Positions 7,399-16,182 are shown, counted from the first letter of the stretch. The stretch is DNA of 51,584 nt from Candidatus Nanohalarchaeota archaeon (GCA_003660905.1 QMVB01000001.1:1-51584); one strand, 5' to 3'. The notes: generated from the letters alone by a model not told the origin. Program-made: numbers and translations.

Positions 7399-7740
7399 TT
7401 ATTTTGTTAATTCAACATCTGGCGGAAGCAACAATACTATATTTTCGTCAATCCCAATAATATCTCCCCCAGTTGCATAAACAGTCTTTTTCAATTTGTC
7501 TATAACCCTCTGGAGTTCATCAACATCTTTTGATTTCAATTCCTTTATTTTAAGCACGATGATATTGCCCATCCTTATCTGGGACTGCAATTTTGCACTA
7601 TCATCGTAGCTCCTAAGTTCTTCTACCGTGAGATCTACCTTAGACTCACTATCTTTATAGACAGCCTCTTCAACTTCTATATATTCATCAATATCTTCTG
7701 CTGCATCCTTTTTTTTCTTACCTAAAAGACTTCCAATCAT
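7399..7740 (-). CDS. sepF: SepF-like cell division protein
   Basis: 113 aa from the ATG at 7740. Residues 1-11 (MIGSLLGKKKK) form a short membrane-binding N-terminus, then an acidic linker, then the SepF fold (MGNIIVLKIKEL...GGDIIGIDENIVLLLPPDVEL). In archaea SepF anchors FtsZ to the membrane. I choose 7740 over an in-frame ATG at 7845 because a strong Shine-Dalgarno (GAGGGG) lies just before it and because the membrane-binding helix should be N-terminal. First gene of an operon with the ATP-grasp-like and ABC genes. No FtsZ gene is in the window. Confidence 0.85.
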   Translation of the reverse strand: MIGSLLGKKKKDAAEDIDEYIEVEEAVYKDSESKVDLTVEELRSYDDSAKLQSQIRMGNIIVLKIKELKSKDVDELQRVIDKLKKTVYATGGDIIGIDENIVLLLPPDVELTK

Positions 7741-7914
7741 ATTATCCCCTCTTTTTGTATTATCCTTTTCTGTCGTAAATAAGGCATTTTTGTCGTTGCG
7801 AACTTTATTTACGGCATAAAAATCCTGCATATAATTCAAATCCACAGGATTTTTTCCAGATATGTAATTGTAAATGTTGTATATGTTTTTAAATATTTCC
7901 TTTATTTGTTATTT

Positions 7915-8073
7915 ATGAAATGCATTAGTTGCGGAAAAAACATAGGCAGTACGACTCATTATTCTACCTTCTTATGTCCTGCCTGTGGAGAGACTCAAAT
8001 CACAAGATGCAATCAGTGCAAGAAAAGGGCTGTCCGGTACAAATGCAGCAAATGCGGTTTTATTGGACCATAA
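7915..8073 (+). CDS. Small zinc-ribbon protein (HVO_2753/COG2888 type)
   Basis: 52 aa, with four CX2C pairs (CISC, CPAC, CNQC, CSKC) forming two zinc sites and a C-terminal GFIGP. This matches the conserved archaeal family of tiny zinc-finger proteins thought to bind RNA or act in translation. Start ATG at 7915; stop TAA 8071-8073, just 10 nt before the HIT gene, so the two are probably cotranscribed. Divergent from the SepF operon. Confidence 0.85.
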   Translation: MKCISCGKNIGSTTHYSTFLCPACGETQITRCNQCKKRAVRYKCSKCGFIGP

Positions 8074-8083
8074 TCATGCAAAT

Positions 8084-8476
8084 ATGGGAGATTGTATATT
8101 CTGTAAAGTTATTAAAAAGGAAATTCCTTCCTATATTATTTATGAAGATGAAAATTTCATCTCTTTCTTAGACATTAATCCAAAGGCATTCGGGCACTGC
8201 CTTGTTGTTCCAAAAGAGCATTACGACGATATTTACAGCTACAGGGAAAAAGCAGGCGCCAGCGTAATTGACGCAATAAGAACAGTATGCCTAATGATTA
8301 AAGAAAACATGAACTGCGCAGGACTGAATGTTGTCCAGAACAATGGCAGGATTGCAGGACAGCTGATAGAGCATATTCATTTTCACATAATCCCGCGCTT
8401 TGAAAAAGAAATAGGCGTAAACAAAAGAGATTTCAAGGCAGTTTTAAGGATGATAAAGGGAGAAAGTAAAGCGTAA
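8084..8476 (+). CDS. HIT-family nucleotide hydrolase
   Basis: 130 aa. The histidine triad HIHFHII lies near the C-terminus and the N-terminal CIFCKVIKKEIPSYIIYEDE is typical of the Hint/HINT branch, with the zinc-binding CX2C. These enzymes hydrolyse nucleoside phosphoramidates or similar AMP conjugates. I start it at the ATG at 8084; the open frame extends upstream to 7985 but that part overlaps the zinc-ribbon gene and has no family resemblance. Confidence 0.95.
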   Translation: MGDCIFCKVIKKEIPSYIIYEDENFISFLDINPKAFGHCLVVPKEHYDDIYSYREKAGASVIDAIRTVCLMIKENMNCAGLNVVQNNGRIAGQLIEHIHFHIIPRFEKEIGVNKRDFKAVLRMIKGESKA

Positions 8477-8477
8477 G

Positions 8478-8561
8478 CGTTGAGAGGGGGATTTGAACCC
8501 CCGAGGGCCGAAGCCGACCAGCTTTCCAGGCTGGCGCACTACCAAGCTATGCGATCTCAAC
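8478..8561 (-). tRNA. tRNA-Ser(GGA)
   Basis: Folds as a class II tRNA: 7-bp acceptor (GTTGAGA/TCTCAAC), 3-bp D stem, 5-bp anticodon stem CCAGC/GCTGG with loop CTGGAAA (anticodon GGA), a long variable arm with a GGC/GCC stem and TTCG loop, a GGGGG/CCCCC T stem with TTCAAAT, and discriminator G. The variable arm and G73 are serine identity features. CCA is not encoded. It is antisense to and immediately after the HIT gene. I see no intron. Confidence 0.95.
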
Positions 8562-8587
8562 ATTCCTGTGTAATTAAAATAGATGAT

Positions 8588-8599
8588 ATTTTTTAAAAT
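8588..8599 (+). promoter_or_regulatory. TATA box deciding the Trm1 start
   Basis: TATTTTTTAAAA-type stretch centred about 25 nt upstream of the ATG at 8619. Earlier in-frame ATGs (8583, 8601) would lie upstream of the expected transcription start, so the gene is probably leaderless from 8619. Confidence 0.5.
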
Positions 8600-8618
8600 A
8601 ATGCTCTTTGTAAAAGAT

Positions 8619-9776
8619 ATGCCCGACCTAATCCGCGAAGAAGACACGACCATAAAAGTCCCGGACAGCCAAGACCTTACAAGAAAAGCAGAGGTTTTCT
8701 ACAACCCGGAAATGAAATTCAACAGGGATTTGTCCTGCCTTGTTTTGGCAGAGGATTTCAAATCAAGAATCAAAAAAAGGGATTCCTACACTGTGTGCGA
8801 TTCAATGGCGGCAAGCGGCATAAGAGCAATAAGGTATTTTAAGGAACTTGAGAAAATCGAGAGGAAATTCAAAAAGAAAATATTTGCAATATGGCTTAAT
8901 GACATAAAAAAAGATGCCCTTGATGCGGCAAAAAAAAACCTGAAATTAAACAGGATAGCGGGAAAAAAGATTGTCCTGAGCAATGAAAATGCAAAAACCC
9001 TTTTTTCAGGCAATAGATTCGACTTTACAGACATTGACCCGTTCGGGAGCAGTGTTTATTATCTCGACTCTTTTTTTGGCAACTCCATGCACAATGGTCT
9101 TCTTGCAGCGACATACACAGATACAGCCCCTCTTTGCGGGACATATCCAAATACGTGCCTTATCCGCTATTTTGCAAAACCTGCGCGCATAGACAACATG
9201 CACGAGATTGGCTTGAGGATATTGATTGCAAAGACAAATATCATCGCCGCAATGCATGAAAAGACGTATTCTCCTCTTGTCTCGTTTTCAAGAAGGCATT
9301 ATTTCCGGCTCTTTGGAAGAGCAAAAAAATCATCCAAGGGAACAATAAAGGAGCATCTAAATAATATCGGCTACATGCTCTACTGCAAAAAATGCATGGA
9401 AAGAAAATTTGTTGGTCTTGAGTTGTTCTCTCAAAAAGATAAATGCTCGTGCGGGGAGAATTATGATTATGCAGGTCCTTTATGGACTGGAAATTTAAAT
9501 GATTCTGATTTTTGCGACAGGCTCATTCCATGCGCAAATGATGAGAAAATGAAGGAGTTTATAGAAATGCTTGCAGAAGAGAGCAGGAACGGAGGCATCT
9601 GCTATTCTATCCATGAACTGGCAAAAAAAACAAAGAAAGATGTTTTAAAGACAGGCAAACTGATTTCTGTTCTTCAGAAGCAGGGGTTCAATGCTTCTTG
9701 CTGCCATTTTGGAGGGCATTTTGTGAAGACTGATAAAATGCTGAATGGGAAGGAATATGGGAAAATTGCGCATTAA
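8619..9776 (+). CDS. trm1: tRNA (guanine26-N2)-dimethyltransferase Trm1
   Basis: 385 aa. Methylates G26 of tRNAs with S-adenosylmethionine. Visible motifs: FYNPEMKFNRDLS near the N-terminus, the SAM-binding SMAASGIRAIRY, the acidic loop NDIKKDAL, the catalytic-region DIDPFGS, and TDTAPLCGTYP. A C-terminal zinc-binding segment (CKKCMERK...CSCGENY) follows, as in archaeal Trm1. Start is taken at 8619 because MPDLIREEDTTIKVP matches the usual N-terminus and because of the TATA spacing. It lies next to tRNA-Ser. Confidence 0.96.
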   Translation: MPDLIREEDTTIKVPDSQDLTRKAEVFYNPEMKFNRDLSCLVLAEDFKSRIKKRDSYTVCDSMAASGIRAIRYFKELEKIERKFKKKIFAIWLNDIKKDALDAAKKNLKLNRIAGKKIVLSNENAKTLFSGNRFDFTDIDPFGSSVYYLDSFFGNSMHNGLLAATYTDTAPLCGTYPNTCLIRYFAKPARIDNMHEIGLRILIAKTNIIAAMHEKTYSPLVSFSRRHYFRLFGRAKKSSKGTIKEHLNNIGYMLYCKKCMERKFVGLELFSQKDKCSCGENYDYAGPLWTGNLNDSDFCDRLIPCANDEKMKEFIEMLAEESRNGGICYSIHELAKKTKKDVLKTGKLISVLQKQGFNASCCHFGGHFVKTDKMLNGKEYGKIAH

Positions 9777-9783
9777 TAATAAG

Positions 9784-11316
9784 CTATATCCTATCCAGCA
9801 ACCGATAAGTATTATCCCTTATCGCCCTCCTGTGAAGAGCCTCCATATTCTCATCAATGCCGTAAAAGGACGCAGGAAGCTCCTTTGGATGCATGTTGAT
9901 ATCAAGAAATTCTCTCATTTTCTTCAATGAAAAAGAAGTATCTGGATGATTGCCATCTAAGGAATATGACAGATAGCCAAAATCCATGCCTTTTTGCTTC
10001 AGGGAATACAGGATAGAATAAATAGAATACATCCTGTAGCTCATCTGCTTTACGCCTGCATTATTTATTACATCCACAACAACTTCCTTTATGTATTTTC
10101 CACTGCCAGAGGGAAGTTGCGCTATGCCTTTTTCAACATCCACGAGATTCAGTATCAGGTTGTATAAATCAAGGCAAATTCCGCTGTATTGACCATTGTC
10201 AAGGTTTTTGGAAAGTATTGTGTAATCCTCTACAGTGTTGAGCCGCATATTTTCACTGCTCCATTTGCTCGGCGGCTTTGCAGTCGCAAACAAGACAGGG
10301 AGGTTATGCCTTGAAATAAAATCATAGGCGCTTATTTTGCCTATAGTCCTGTCAAAGCTGTCAAAGCAGACAGACTCGTCTGTTGTCCTGAAATGCCCTG
10401 TAATATATGTGCAGGCAACGGCAGAGACGATTTTTTTGATTATGTTAGAAATGCTTTTGTCTTCATAATAAGAATTCCGGTATATTTTTTCACCTGCGTT
10501 TATTTTTTCAATCATAAGCTCGGGGTTGATGCCGGAGAGGTGAAAATCATTCCATACAGGATTTTTTGTATTGTATAAATATTGCCCCACAACTGCATAG
10601 GCATCTTTTTCCTGCGCTTTCGCCCCGTTGATTATCCAGTGGTCAAAAAGCGATAAAACATTATACTGCTCAAAGGCGTTCTTTAATTTCTCATTTTTTT
10701 CCGCCATTTGCTTTAATTCACCAAACAATGGCATCCTGCCGCTAAATATTATTTTTCGCGCCTCCTGCTCAAAAAACAGAATAATCGCTGTTGTACCAGA
10801 GCTGTGTATATTCAGGCTTTCAAAAATTAGGCGGATATGCTTTGCGCAAAACCAGTCAACAAGATTTCCGTTTTTTATTAAAGTTCCCAGGTTCTGTCCC
10901 TGCGGACCAACCTGCGGAGTAATATTTTTTTGGCTCAGATGCTCAAATGCGAAGCATATAGGCGGCACTATTTTAGTAGCAGGGAAAAATGAAATAAATC
11001 GCGCATTGAATACAGTTTTGTTGTAGAACAGTATTGAAATGAATTTTTTATGCGCTTCTCTCCACTCGCCCAGATTTGAAGAAGAAAGGTCTGCAATCCC
11101 CGTGGTGCGGCATCCGAGATTTACTTTTTCAATGTCAATCAAATGACGAACTGCTTTTTCCAGATGCGGCTCAAGGTTGCCTGACAATTCCTCCTTTTCG
11201 ATTATTACGAATTCAGAACCTGCTTTTAATGCCTCAGACAGAATTATAAACTGGCTCTTATCTTTTTCAGATACAAGAGACGGCTTGACAATGGAAGAAA
11301 TAATATAATGGCTCAT
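9784..11316 (-). CDS. Uncharacterised 510-aa protein
   Basis: I do not recognise this protein. It is long, compositionally normal, and has no signal peptide or clear membrane segment, so it is probably cytosolic. Strand-like stretches ending in acidic residues, such as YSGICLDLYNLIL (about residue 375) and GYLSYSLDGNHPD (about 460), alternate with helices, which would fit a TIM-barrel-like C-terminal half, but no catalytic signature is evident. Some His/Asp/Glu residues (SLDGNHPDTS) could bind metal. It converges with Trm1 with a 7-nt gap and diverges from the T2SSF gene at 11360. The start ATG at 11316 is the first in frame. Confidence 0.75.
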   Translation of the reverse strand: MSHYIISSIVKPSLVSEKDKSQFIILSEALKAGSEFVIIEKEELSGNLEPHLEKAVRHLIDIEKVNLGCRTTGIADLSSSNLGEWREAHKKFISILFYNKTVFNARFISFFPATKIVPPICFAFEHLSQKNITPQVGPQGQNLGTLIKNGNLVDWFCAKHIRLIFESLNIHSSGTTAIILFFEQEARKIIFSGRMPLFGELKQMAEKNEKLKNAFEQYNVLSLFDHWIINGAKAQEKDAYAVVGQYLYNTKNPVWNDFHLSGINPELMIEKINAGEKIYRNSYYEDKSISNIIKKIVSAVACTYITGHFRTTDESVCFDSFDRTIGKISAYDFISRHNLPVLFATAKPPSKWSSENMRLNTVEDYTILSKNLDNGQYSGICLDLYNLILNLVDVEKGIAQLPSGSGKYIKEVVVDVINNAGVKQMSYRMYSIYSILYSLKQKGMDFGYLSYSLDGNHPDTSFSLKKMREFLDINMHPKELPASFYGIDENMEALHRRAIRDNTYRLLDRI

Positions 11317-11359
11317 CCATAATAATTATCATTTATGTTTTTATTGTTTTCTTTTAGTT

Positions 11360-11953
11360 ATGAAATATATGGGAAAAGAAAGGTCGCGGGAAAAAAACCT
11401 CCTTTTTGTTTTGCATTCATTTGAGATTCTTTTTTCTTCAGGCAAAAGCCATGAAGAGGCAGTTGCAATTATTGCAAAAAACGGTTACGGCGCAATAACA
11501 GATGATTTTAAAGAAATCCTGGCCAAAACAGAGAAAAATCAAAAAAGCATGCATTCTGCATTGATTGAAGCAAGAGCGCAGACAAAAGTCCAAAATTACC
11601 GGCTCCTTCTTGAATACCTTGCGTTTTCTTATAAAAACAAGACAAACATACTGGACAATATCATAGATATTGAAAAAAAAGCGACAAAAGAGCAGATAAT
11701 TATGCACAAAAAATATGAAAATCTTGCAGTAACCCTTATGGAGGTATACATTATTGCGCTTATTCCTGCAATTATTCTCAATACAGCTATAATCTCCATT
11801 AAAATGTTCAGCGAAAATGAACTGCTGTCTTATTTCGGAACAACAATCCCTCAAATCAGCCAAACTGCAATAGCATCATTCTATATTATCAATGCCATTG
11901 CGCTGCTTGGAATTGTGTTTTATGTCTATCAGGCAAACCCGAACAACAGGTAA
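11360..11953 (+). CDS. Short T2SSF-domain membrane protein (TadC/FlaJ-like)
   Basis: 197 aa. The cytosolic N-terminal 110 residues form a helical bundle like the type II secretion system F domain (LHSFEILFSSGKSHEEAVAIIA...YRLLLEYLAF), followed by two or three membrane helices (about residues 123-147 and 165-190). Proteins of this fold form the inner-membrane platform of type IV pili and archaella. It is about half the length of a normal FlaJ and carries one F domain only. Its last 25 nt overlap the 3' end of the convergent PAP2-kinase gene. The assembly ATPase at 13130 and a second F-domain protein at 25401 are the likely partners. Confidence 0.7.
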   Translation: MKYMGKERSREKNLLFVLHSFEILFSSGKSHEEAVAIIAKNGYGAITDDFKEILAKTEKNQKSMHSALIEARAQTKVQNYRLLLEYLAFSYKNKTNILDNIIDIEKKATKEQIIMHKKYENLAVTLMEVYIIALIPAIILNTAIISIKMFSENELLSYFGTTIPQISQTAIASFYIINAIALLGIVFYVYQANPNNR

Positions 11954-13074
11954 ATTCCCCAGACAAATATTCCTGAAATTATCGGCAGGGTTATGTTGTC
12001 ATTTATTCTTCTTCCCTTCACTTTAATTTCTGCAAGCTCTGCCATTGTTCCTATTAAAGCGCATAAAAACAAAAACAGCACTATTTTCATCCCGTAAATT
12101 TTATTGTATGCAAAAAAAAGCAGAAGTGCAATAAAATTGAACAAAAAGCATGCAACCGTTCCTCCAATGGATTTATCCGGAGGAAATGACAATTTTCTGG
12201 TTTTGAAATGAGTCCCGAACACTGTTGCAAAGGAATCGCCAACAGCAAGGAGCAAAATGCATATGAGAGCAATTGTCTTTGGAAATATAATAAGGCTAAT
12301 CATGCTGCCTATCAGAAAATACAGGGCGCCTGCAACAGGCGACTCTTTTTTCCGCTTTACTTCATTTACAAGAAGGTGAAGAGGGAATATTTTTCTGTTG
12401 TAGACAAACTCAACAGCAAGGCATGATGCCATAAGAAAAAATCCAAATACAATGCTTTCTGCCCTTGTAAAATTCAGCATAATGAAAAGAATAAAAATCC
12501 CAAGGGAAAAATGGATGATCTGCCTTTTCAATTCCCTGTAATTGAATGAAAACGAATCCGGTCCAAAGAGCAGCGCCATTTTGCCGAAAATATATCCTAT
12601 TGCCGCCCCTGCAAGTACATCGCTTGGATAATGGACTCCCAGAATTGTGCGGGAAAGTGAAATAAACACAGCAGCCAGGGCGGCGGTAAAATAAATATAT
12701 TTGGCATCCTTTCTTTTTTCAATGAGCGACGGGATAATGCACAGGAGAAAAAAAGCAAACACAGCATGCCTGCTCGGAAAAGACATACTGGAACTGACAT
12801 CAGAGAGAATGGTAAGGGATGCTATGGAAAAATGCGGGCGGGCGATATTTGATACCTGCTTCATGCCTTCGACAAATACATATAAAACCCCTGCCCAAAA
12901 CAGGTTCAATAAAAAATATTTGCCTCCTTTTTTGTAAGATAAAAAAAGAACAGCGATGATAAAAAGATATACAATATACGAAACAAAAACCATTGTCCCT
13001 GAATTGAACTGATTCAGAAAAAACAAAACATTAATATTTAAATCATTTAATGCACTAATTAATCCTGCAAACAT
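11929..13074 (-). CDS. PAP2 phosphatase fused to CTP-dependent polyprenol/lipid kinase
   Basis: 381 aa, polytopic. The N-terminal half has all three PAP2 motifs: K72-x6-R79-P80, PSRH at 100-103 and SRTILGVHYPSD at 141-152, so it should remove phosphate from a lipid (pyro)phosphate. The C-terminal half (about 180-381) resembles the DGK1/SEC59/VTE5 family of CTP-dependent lipid kinases, with VGDSFATVFG (278-287), KSIGGTVA (301-308) and INDNITLPI (357-365). Together they could interconvert a polyprenol or dolichol and its phosphates for sugar carrier recycling. The two halves run in opposite chemical directions, which makes the fusion notable. A cis-prenyltransferase that could make the carrier is at 42566-43276. 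Confidence 0.88.
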   Translation of the reverse strand: MFAGLISALNDLNINVLFFLNQFNSGTMVFVSYIVYLFIIAVLFLSYKKGGKYFLLNLFWAGVLYVFVEGMKQVSNIARPHFSIASLTILSDVSSSMSFPSRHAVFAFFLLCIIPSLIEKRKDAKYIYFTAALAAVFISLSRTILGVHYPSDVLAGAAIGYIFGKMALLFGPDSFSFNYRELKRQIIHFSLGIFILFIMLNFTRAESIVFGFFLMASCLAVEFVYNRKIFPLHLLVNEVKRKKESPVAGALYFLIGSMISLIIFPKTIALICILLLAVGDSFATVFGTHFKTRKLSFPPDKSIGGTVACFLFNFIALLLFFAYNKIYGMKIVLFLFLCALIGTMAELAEIKVKGRRINDNITLPIISGIFVWGIYLLFGFA

Positions 13075-13129
13075 ATATATAATATTTAATGCAAAAATAT
13101 ATATGTATATCTATTAATAACAAGTTCCT

Positions 13130-14437
13130 ATGTTAAACAATAACTACAATGAAAAAGGCAATTACATATATCGGGTTAAACGTGAAGATTCTGATTTGGA
13201 CTCTTTTTTGAACCTGCTCTATGATGACCGACTCGAGGAAATAATGTACATCGGGGAGAAAAAAACAGTGAAAGTGTTTCACAGAGAGTATGGAATGTGC
13301 GAAACAGACATGAAGATGAGCAAAAAAAGCGCAAATTCCCTGATCGAGCAGGTACTAAACTCCTCTCCTGATATAGATGGCTCGGGAAAAATCATAAATT
13401 CGTCTCTTGCAGATGGCTCCCGCATAAACATCGTAAGAGGAGAAATTGTGGATGACGGACCTGTCATTACAATAAGAAAATTCAAAAAAGATCCAATCAC
13501 AATCATTGATCTCATAAGAAACAAAACAATGACTGTTGAATTTGCAGCATACATGTGGATGTGCATCGAAGGACTTAATGCAAACCCGGCAAATATTATT
13601 TTCTGCGGAGGCACAAGCAGCGGAAAAACTACAACCCTGAACGCATTCAGCGTTTTCATTCCAAAAAAATCAAGAATAATCACAATTGAAGACTGCTTTG
13701 AACTGCGTCTGCCGCACAGCCATGTAGTCGCCCTTGAATCAACAAATGACGTTTCAATGCAAAATCTGCTAAAAACAACACTTAGAATGAGACCAAACCG
13801 GATACTTATAGGAGAAGTAAGGGACAAGGAGGCCCAGGATTTATTCACTGCAATGAATATAGGATACGGTGGATGCATGGGAACGATTCATTCAAATTCA
13901 ACAAGGGAAACAATTACGCGGGTAACGAACAAGCCGATGGAGGTCCCTATAATTCTGATAAGAAACCTGGATTTGATTGTAATGCAGAAGAAAAAAATCA
14001 TAGATGGAAAAGCCCAGAGGTATGTGAATGAAGTCAGTGAAATCAGCGGAAGCGAAGGAGACAATCCCCTGCTGAATACGGTTTTTTCCTACAATGAAAG
14101 GACAAATGTGCTTGAGCGGACAAATGTACCGAGCAGGACAAGGGCAAAAATAGTCAATGATTCAGGAATCAGCATCGCAAGATTCGAGAACATACTTGCC
14201 GCAAGAAAAAAAATACTCTCTGCGCTGGCAGAGAGAAGCGAAAAGTACAGAAATATTGAACTGCTGGATATTCTTGACCAGCAGAGCACAATTACAAGAG
14301 AGCAGGCAACAGATGAGCCAGTATATGAAAGCAATCCATATAAAAATAATAATACTGCTAAAATTGATGAAAAGAGCAAGGAAAACGAAAGCCTTTTTGG
14401 AAAAATGAGCAGTTTTTTTGAGGAAAAAATGTTTTAG
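13130..14437 (+). CDS. Type II/IV secretion (pilus) ATPase, TadA/FlaI family
   Basis: 435 aa cytosolic motor ATPase. Walker A GGTSSGKTT (about residues 162-170), the Asp box region IITIEDCFELRLPHSHVVALE, Walker B RILIGEVRDKEA, and the His box MGTIHSNS are intact. The N-terminal domain (NSSLADGSRINIV) is of the VirB11/TadA type. These ATPases drive assembly of type IV pili, archaella or related secretion systems. Residues after about 330 form a long, charged, low-conservation tail not needed for the motor. Next gene on the strand is the surface protein at 14572, separated by its own promoter. Confidence 0.93.
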   Translation: MLNNNYNEKGNYIYRVKREDSDLDSFLNLLYDDRLEEIMYIGEKKTVKVFHREYGMCETDMKMSKKSANSLIEQVLNSSPDIDGSGKIINSSLADGSRINIVRGEIVDDGPVITIRKFKKDPITIIDLIRNKTMTVEFAAYMWMCIEGLNANPANIIFCGGTSSGKTTTLNAFSVFIPKKSRIITIEDCFELRLPHSHVVALESTNDVSMQNLLKTTLRMRPNRILIGEVRDKEAQDLFTAMNIGYGGCMGTIHSNSTRETITRVTNKPMEVPIILIRNLDLIVMQKKKIIDGKAQRYVNEVSEISGSEGDNPLLNTVFSYNERTNVLERTNVPSRTRAKIVNDSGISIARFENILAARKKILSALAERSEKYRNIELLDILDQQSTITREQATDEPVYESNPYKNNNTAKIDEKSKENESLFGKMSSFFEEKMF

Positions 14438-14511
14438 TGCCCCGATTAAAACCCAAAACGATACTTTTATTAAAAAAACATATATACTAAATCCGGGGAA
14501 AACGAAAACTT

Positions 14512-14529
14512 TATATACTTTAGTATATA
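14512..14529 (+). promoter_or_regulatory. Palindrome over the TATA box of the surface-protein gene
   Basis: TATATAC-TTTA-GTATATA, a perfect 7-bp inverted repeat with a 4-nt spacer, coincides with the TATA region of the gene starting at 14572. It could be an operator for a dimeric repressor, or simply a symmetrical AT-rich promoter. A strong Shine-Dalgarno (GAGGGGG) lies before the ATG, so this gene is leadered, unlike many others here. Confidence 0.45.
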
Positions 14530-14571
14530 TAATATTGTTATTACTAAAGAGTAGTAACAGAGGGGGTAAAA

Positions 14572-16017
14572 ATGAAAAATATCAATTCACTAATAATAGT
14601 CTTATTAATCACATTCAGTTGTCTTGCAAGCATAAGTTATGCTTTGCCGTCAATTGAAATCACAGAAACTAATATTGAAGAAAATATATTCGTAGGCGAC
14701 GTACTCGATGTTGCCATTGACTTTGCAATTGGCTCAGACAGGTCGGAACTGGTTCGCCTTTCACTGTATATAGACAACAAAATAAAAGACAGCTACACTT
14801 CCTTTTATCCTGACGGGGACTTTACATTTACATTTCATTATGATACAGATTATATCTCAAGAGGAGAGCATACTCTTAAAATAAAGGCAGAAGTCATCAG
14901 GGATGATGACGTGAAAGATTCAGATTCCCAAAGCCAGACATTTGAATTAAAGCAGGTAACCTCAGACATTTATCATAATGTTGTGATAAGCCAGATAAAA
15001 TATCCGCTAAAAGCATCAATGAATTCCAACATCCCTATAACCCTGACAATCCAAAACAACGGTGTTGTTGATGAATCAAGCATGCAGACCAAAATAAAAA
15101 TAAATGCAAAGACATACAAATCAGATTATTTTTACCTGAAAAAAGGAGACAAAAAAATTCAGACAATGTATGTGAAAACGCCCATGGAGAAGGGTGAATT
15201 TGAAATTGAAACTGAAACATCCAATCCTTATGTAATGGACAAAAAAACCATAGACTTGGTTGTGGAAGACATTTCTCTCCTGTTGAAAACAGACAGCACG
15301 AATATAAGCCAGGGAAAGTACATCTTTGTTTATGGCTATGTAAGGGAAGAAACTCCAAGGCAGAATTATGTTTATATATACAAAGACAATGTGTATTTTA
15401 CAAAAATAATTCCTGGCGGGGACGGTTTTTTTTCATACTTCCTAAAATTTGAAGAAGAAGGAGAGCATATAATATCTGCAAAAATATACGGCATGAAAAA
15501 AAGCATTAAGATAAATGTATATGCTCCTGCCCATGAGCAGGAAATTATTGAAAACAAAACAACTCTGATTCCTGGCCGCGCAGAAAATAAAACAGGGAAA
15601 GAGAACGCAACAGCTCCTGTCAGCGTAGATATAAGCAATGAAACCCAAATAGGCGAAGAAGAGCAGATTGGAGAAGGAAATGGAATCCCTGACAGGGCAG
15701 AAACCATAAGTGGATATTTCGTAAAAATAAGCGAAACAAACATCCTGCCATTGATTGTATTGTTTGCGATTATATTGCTTTTGAGCTATATTGCATTGGG
15801 AAACCATCGCATAAAGGCAATTCCGTGGAATAGTTTTAAACTCTCCAAACAGCGCGAAGAAGGAGAACCGGGACCAGGGAAAAGCCTGTTTTCCGGCATC
15901 GAAGGAAGAAAAGCCGCTGAAGGACACGAGCCAGCAAAGCCTTTAGTCCAAAAAGAAGAACCCGCAGACATTTTCACTTCATCTTATTGGGTGAGTTACA
16001 GGAATATGGTCAAATAG
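14572..16017 (+). CDS. Secreted, membrane-anchored surface protein with Ig-like domains
   Basis: 481 aa. N-terminal signal peptide (about residues 1-24, ending SISYALP), a beta-rich ectodomain of three or four roughly 100-residue segments resembling CARDB/Ig-like folds (for example SNIPITLTIQNNGVVDESS), a Pro/Thr/Glu-rich stalk, one transmembrane helix (about 387-407, LPLIVLFAIILLLSYIAL) and a 70-residue cytosolic tail rich in charged residues. It probably acts at the cell surface. No enzyme motif. The location after the pilus ATPase hints at a role in the same envelope machine, but it has its own promoter. Start is fixed by the Shine-Dalgarno and signal peptide. Confidence 0.8.
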   Translation: MKNINSLIIVLLITFSCLASISYALPSIEITETNIEENIFVGDVLDVAIDFAIGSDRSELVRLSLYIDNKIKDSYTSFYPDGDFTFTFHYDTDYISRGEHTLKIKAEVIRDDDVKDSDSQSQTFELKQVTSDIYHNVVISQIKYPLKASMNSNIPITLTIQNNGVVDESSMQTKIKINAKTYKSDYFYLKKGDKKIQTMYVKTPMEKGEFEIETETSNPYVMDKKTIDLVVEDISLLLKTDSTNISQGKYIFVYGYVREETPRQNYVYIYKDNVYFTKIIPGGDGFFSYFLKFEEEGEHIISAKIYGMKKSIKINVYAPAHEQEIIENKTTLIPGRAENKTGKENATAPVSVDISNETQIGEEEQIGEGNGIPDRAETISGYFVKISETNILPLIVLFAIILLLSYIALGNHRIKAIPWNSFKLSKQREEGEPGPGKSLFSGIEGRKAAEGHEPAKPLVQKEEPADIFTSSYWVSYRNMVK

Positions 16018-16062
16018 TCAATCTCTGTATTTTATGCAAATAGAGGTTGAGCGCTTTTTGAT

Positions 16063-16085
16063 GAAACTTTTTCGCAAAAAGTTTC
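16063..16085. repeat. Perfect 10-bp hairpin
   Basis: GAAACTTTTT-CGC-AAAAAGTTTC, 45 nt after the stop codon of the surface-protein gene. No T-tract follows on the plus strand, so it is not a standard terminator; it might protect the 3' end of the transcript. Confidence 0.6.
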
Positions 16086-16182
16086 TGTTATAGGAACATG
16101 ATTGAGTGAACGGACACATGATGCATTTTTTATTGACTGTTTTGATGATGCAAAAATCAGGTCATTGCGATGCAATCGCAGA

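Noticed and set aside
7985..8083. Upstream extension of the HIT protein
   Set aside because: Overlaps the zinc-ribbon gene in another frame and is unlike the family; the ATG at 8084 fits.
16063..16085. Rho-independent-type terminator
   Set aside because: Perfect hairpin but no T-tract follows; archaea use T-tracts rather than hairpins.
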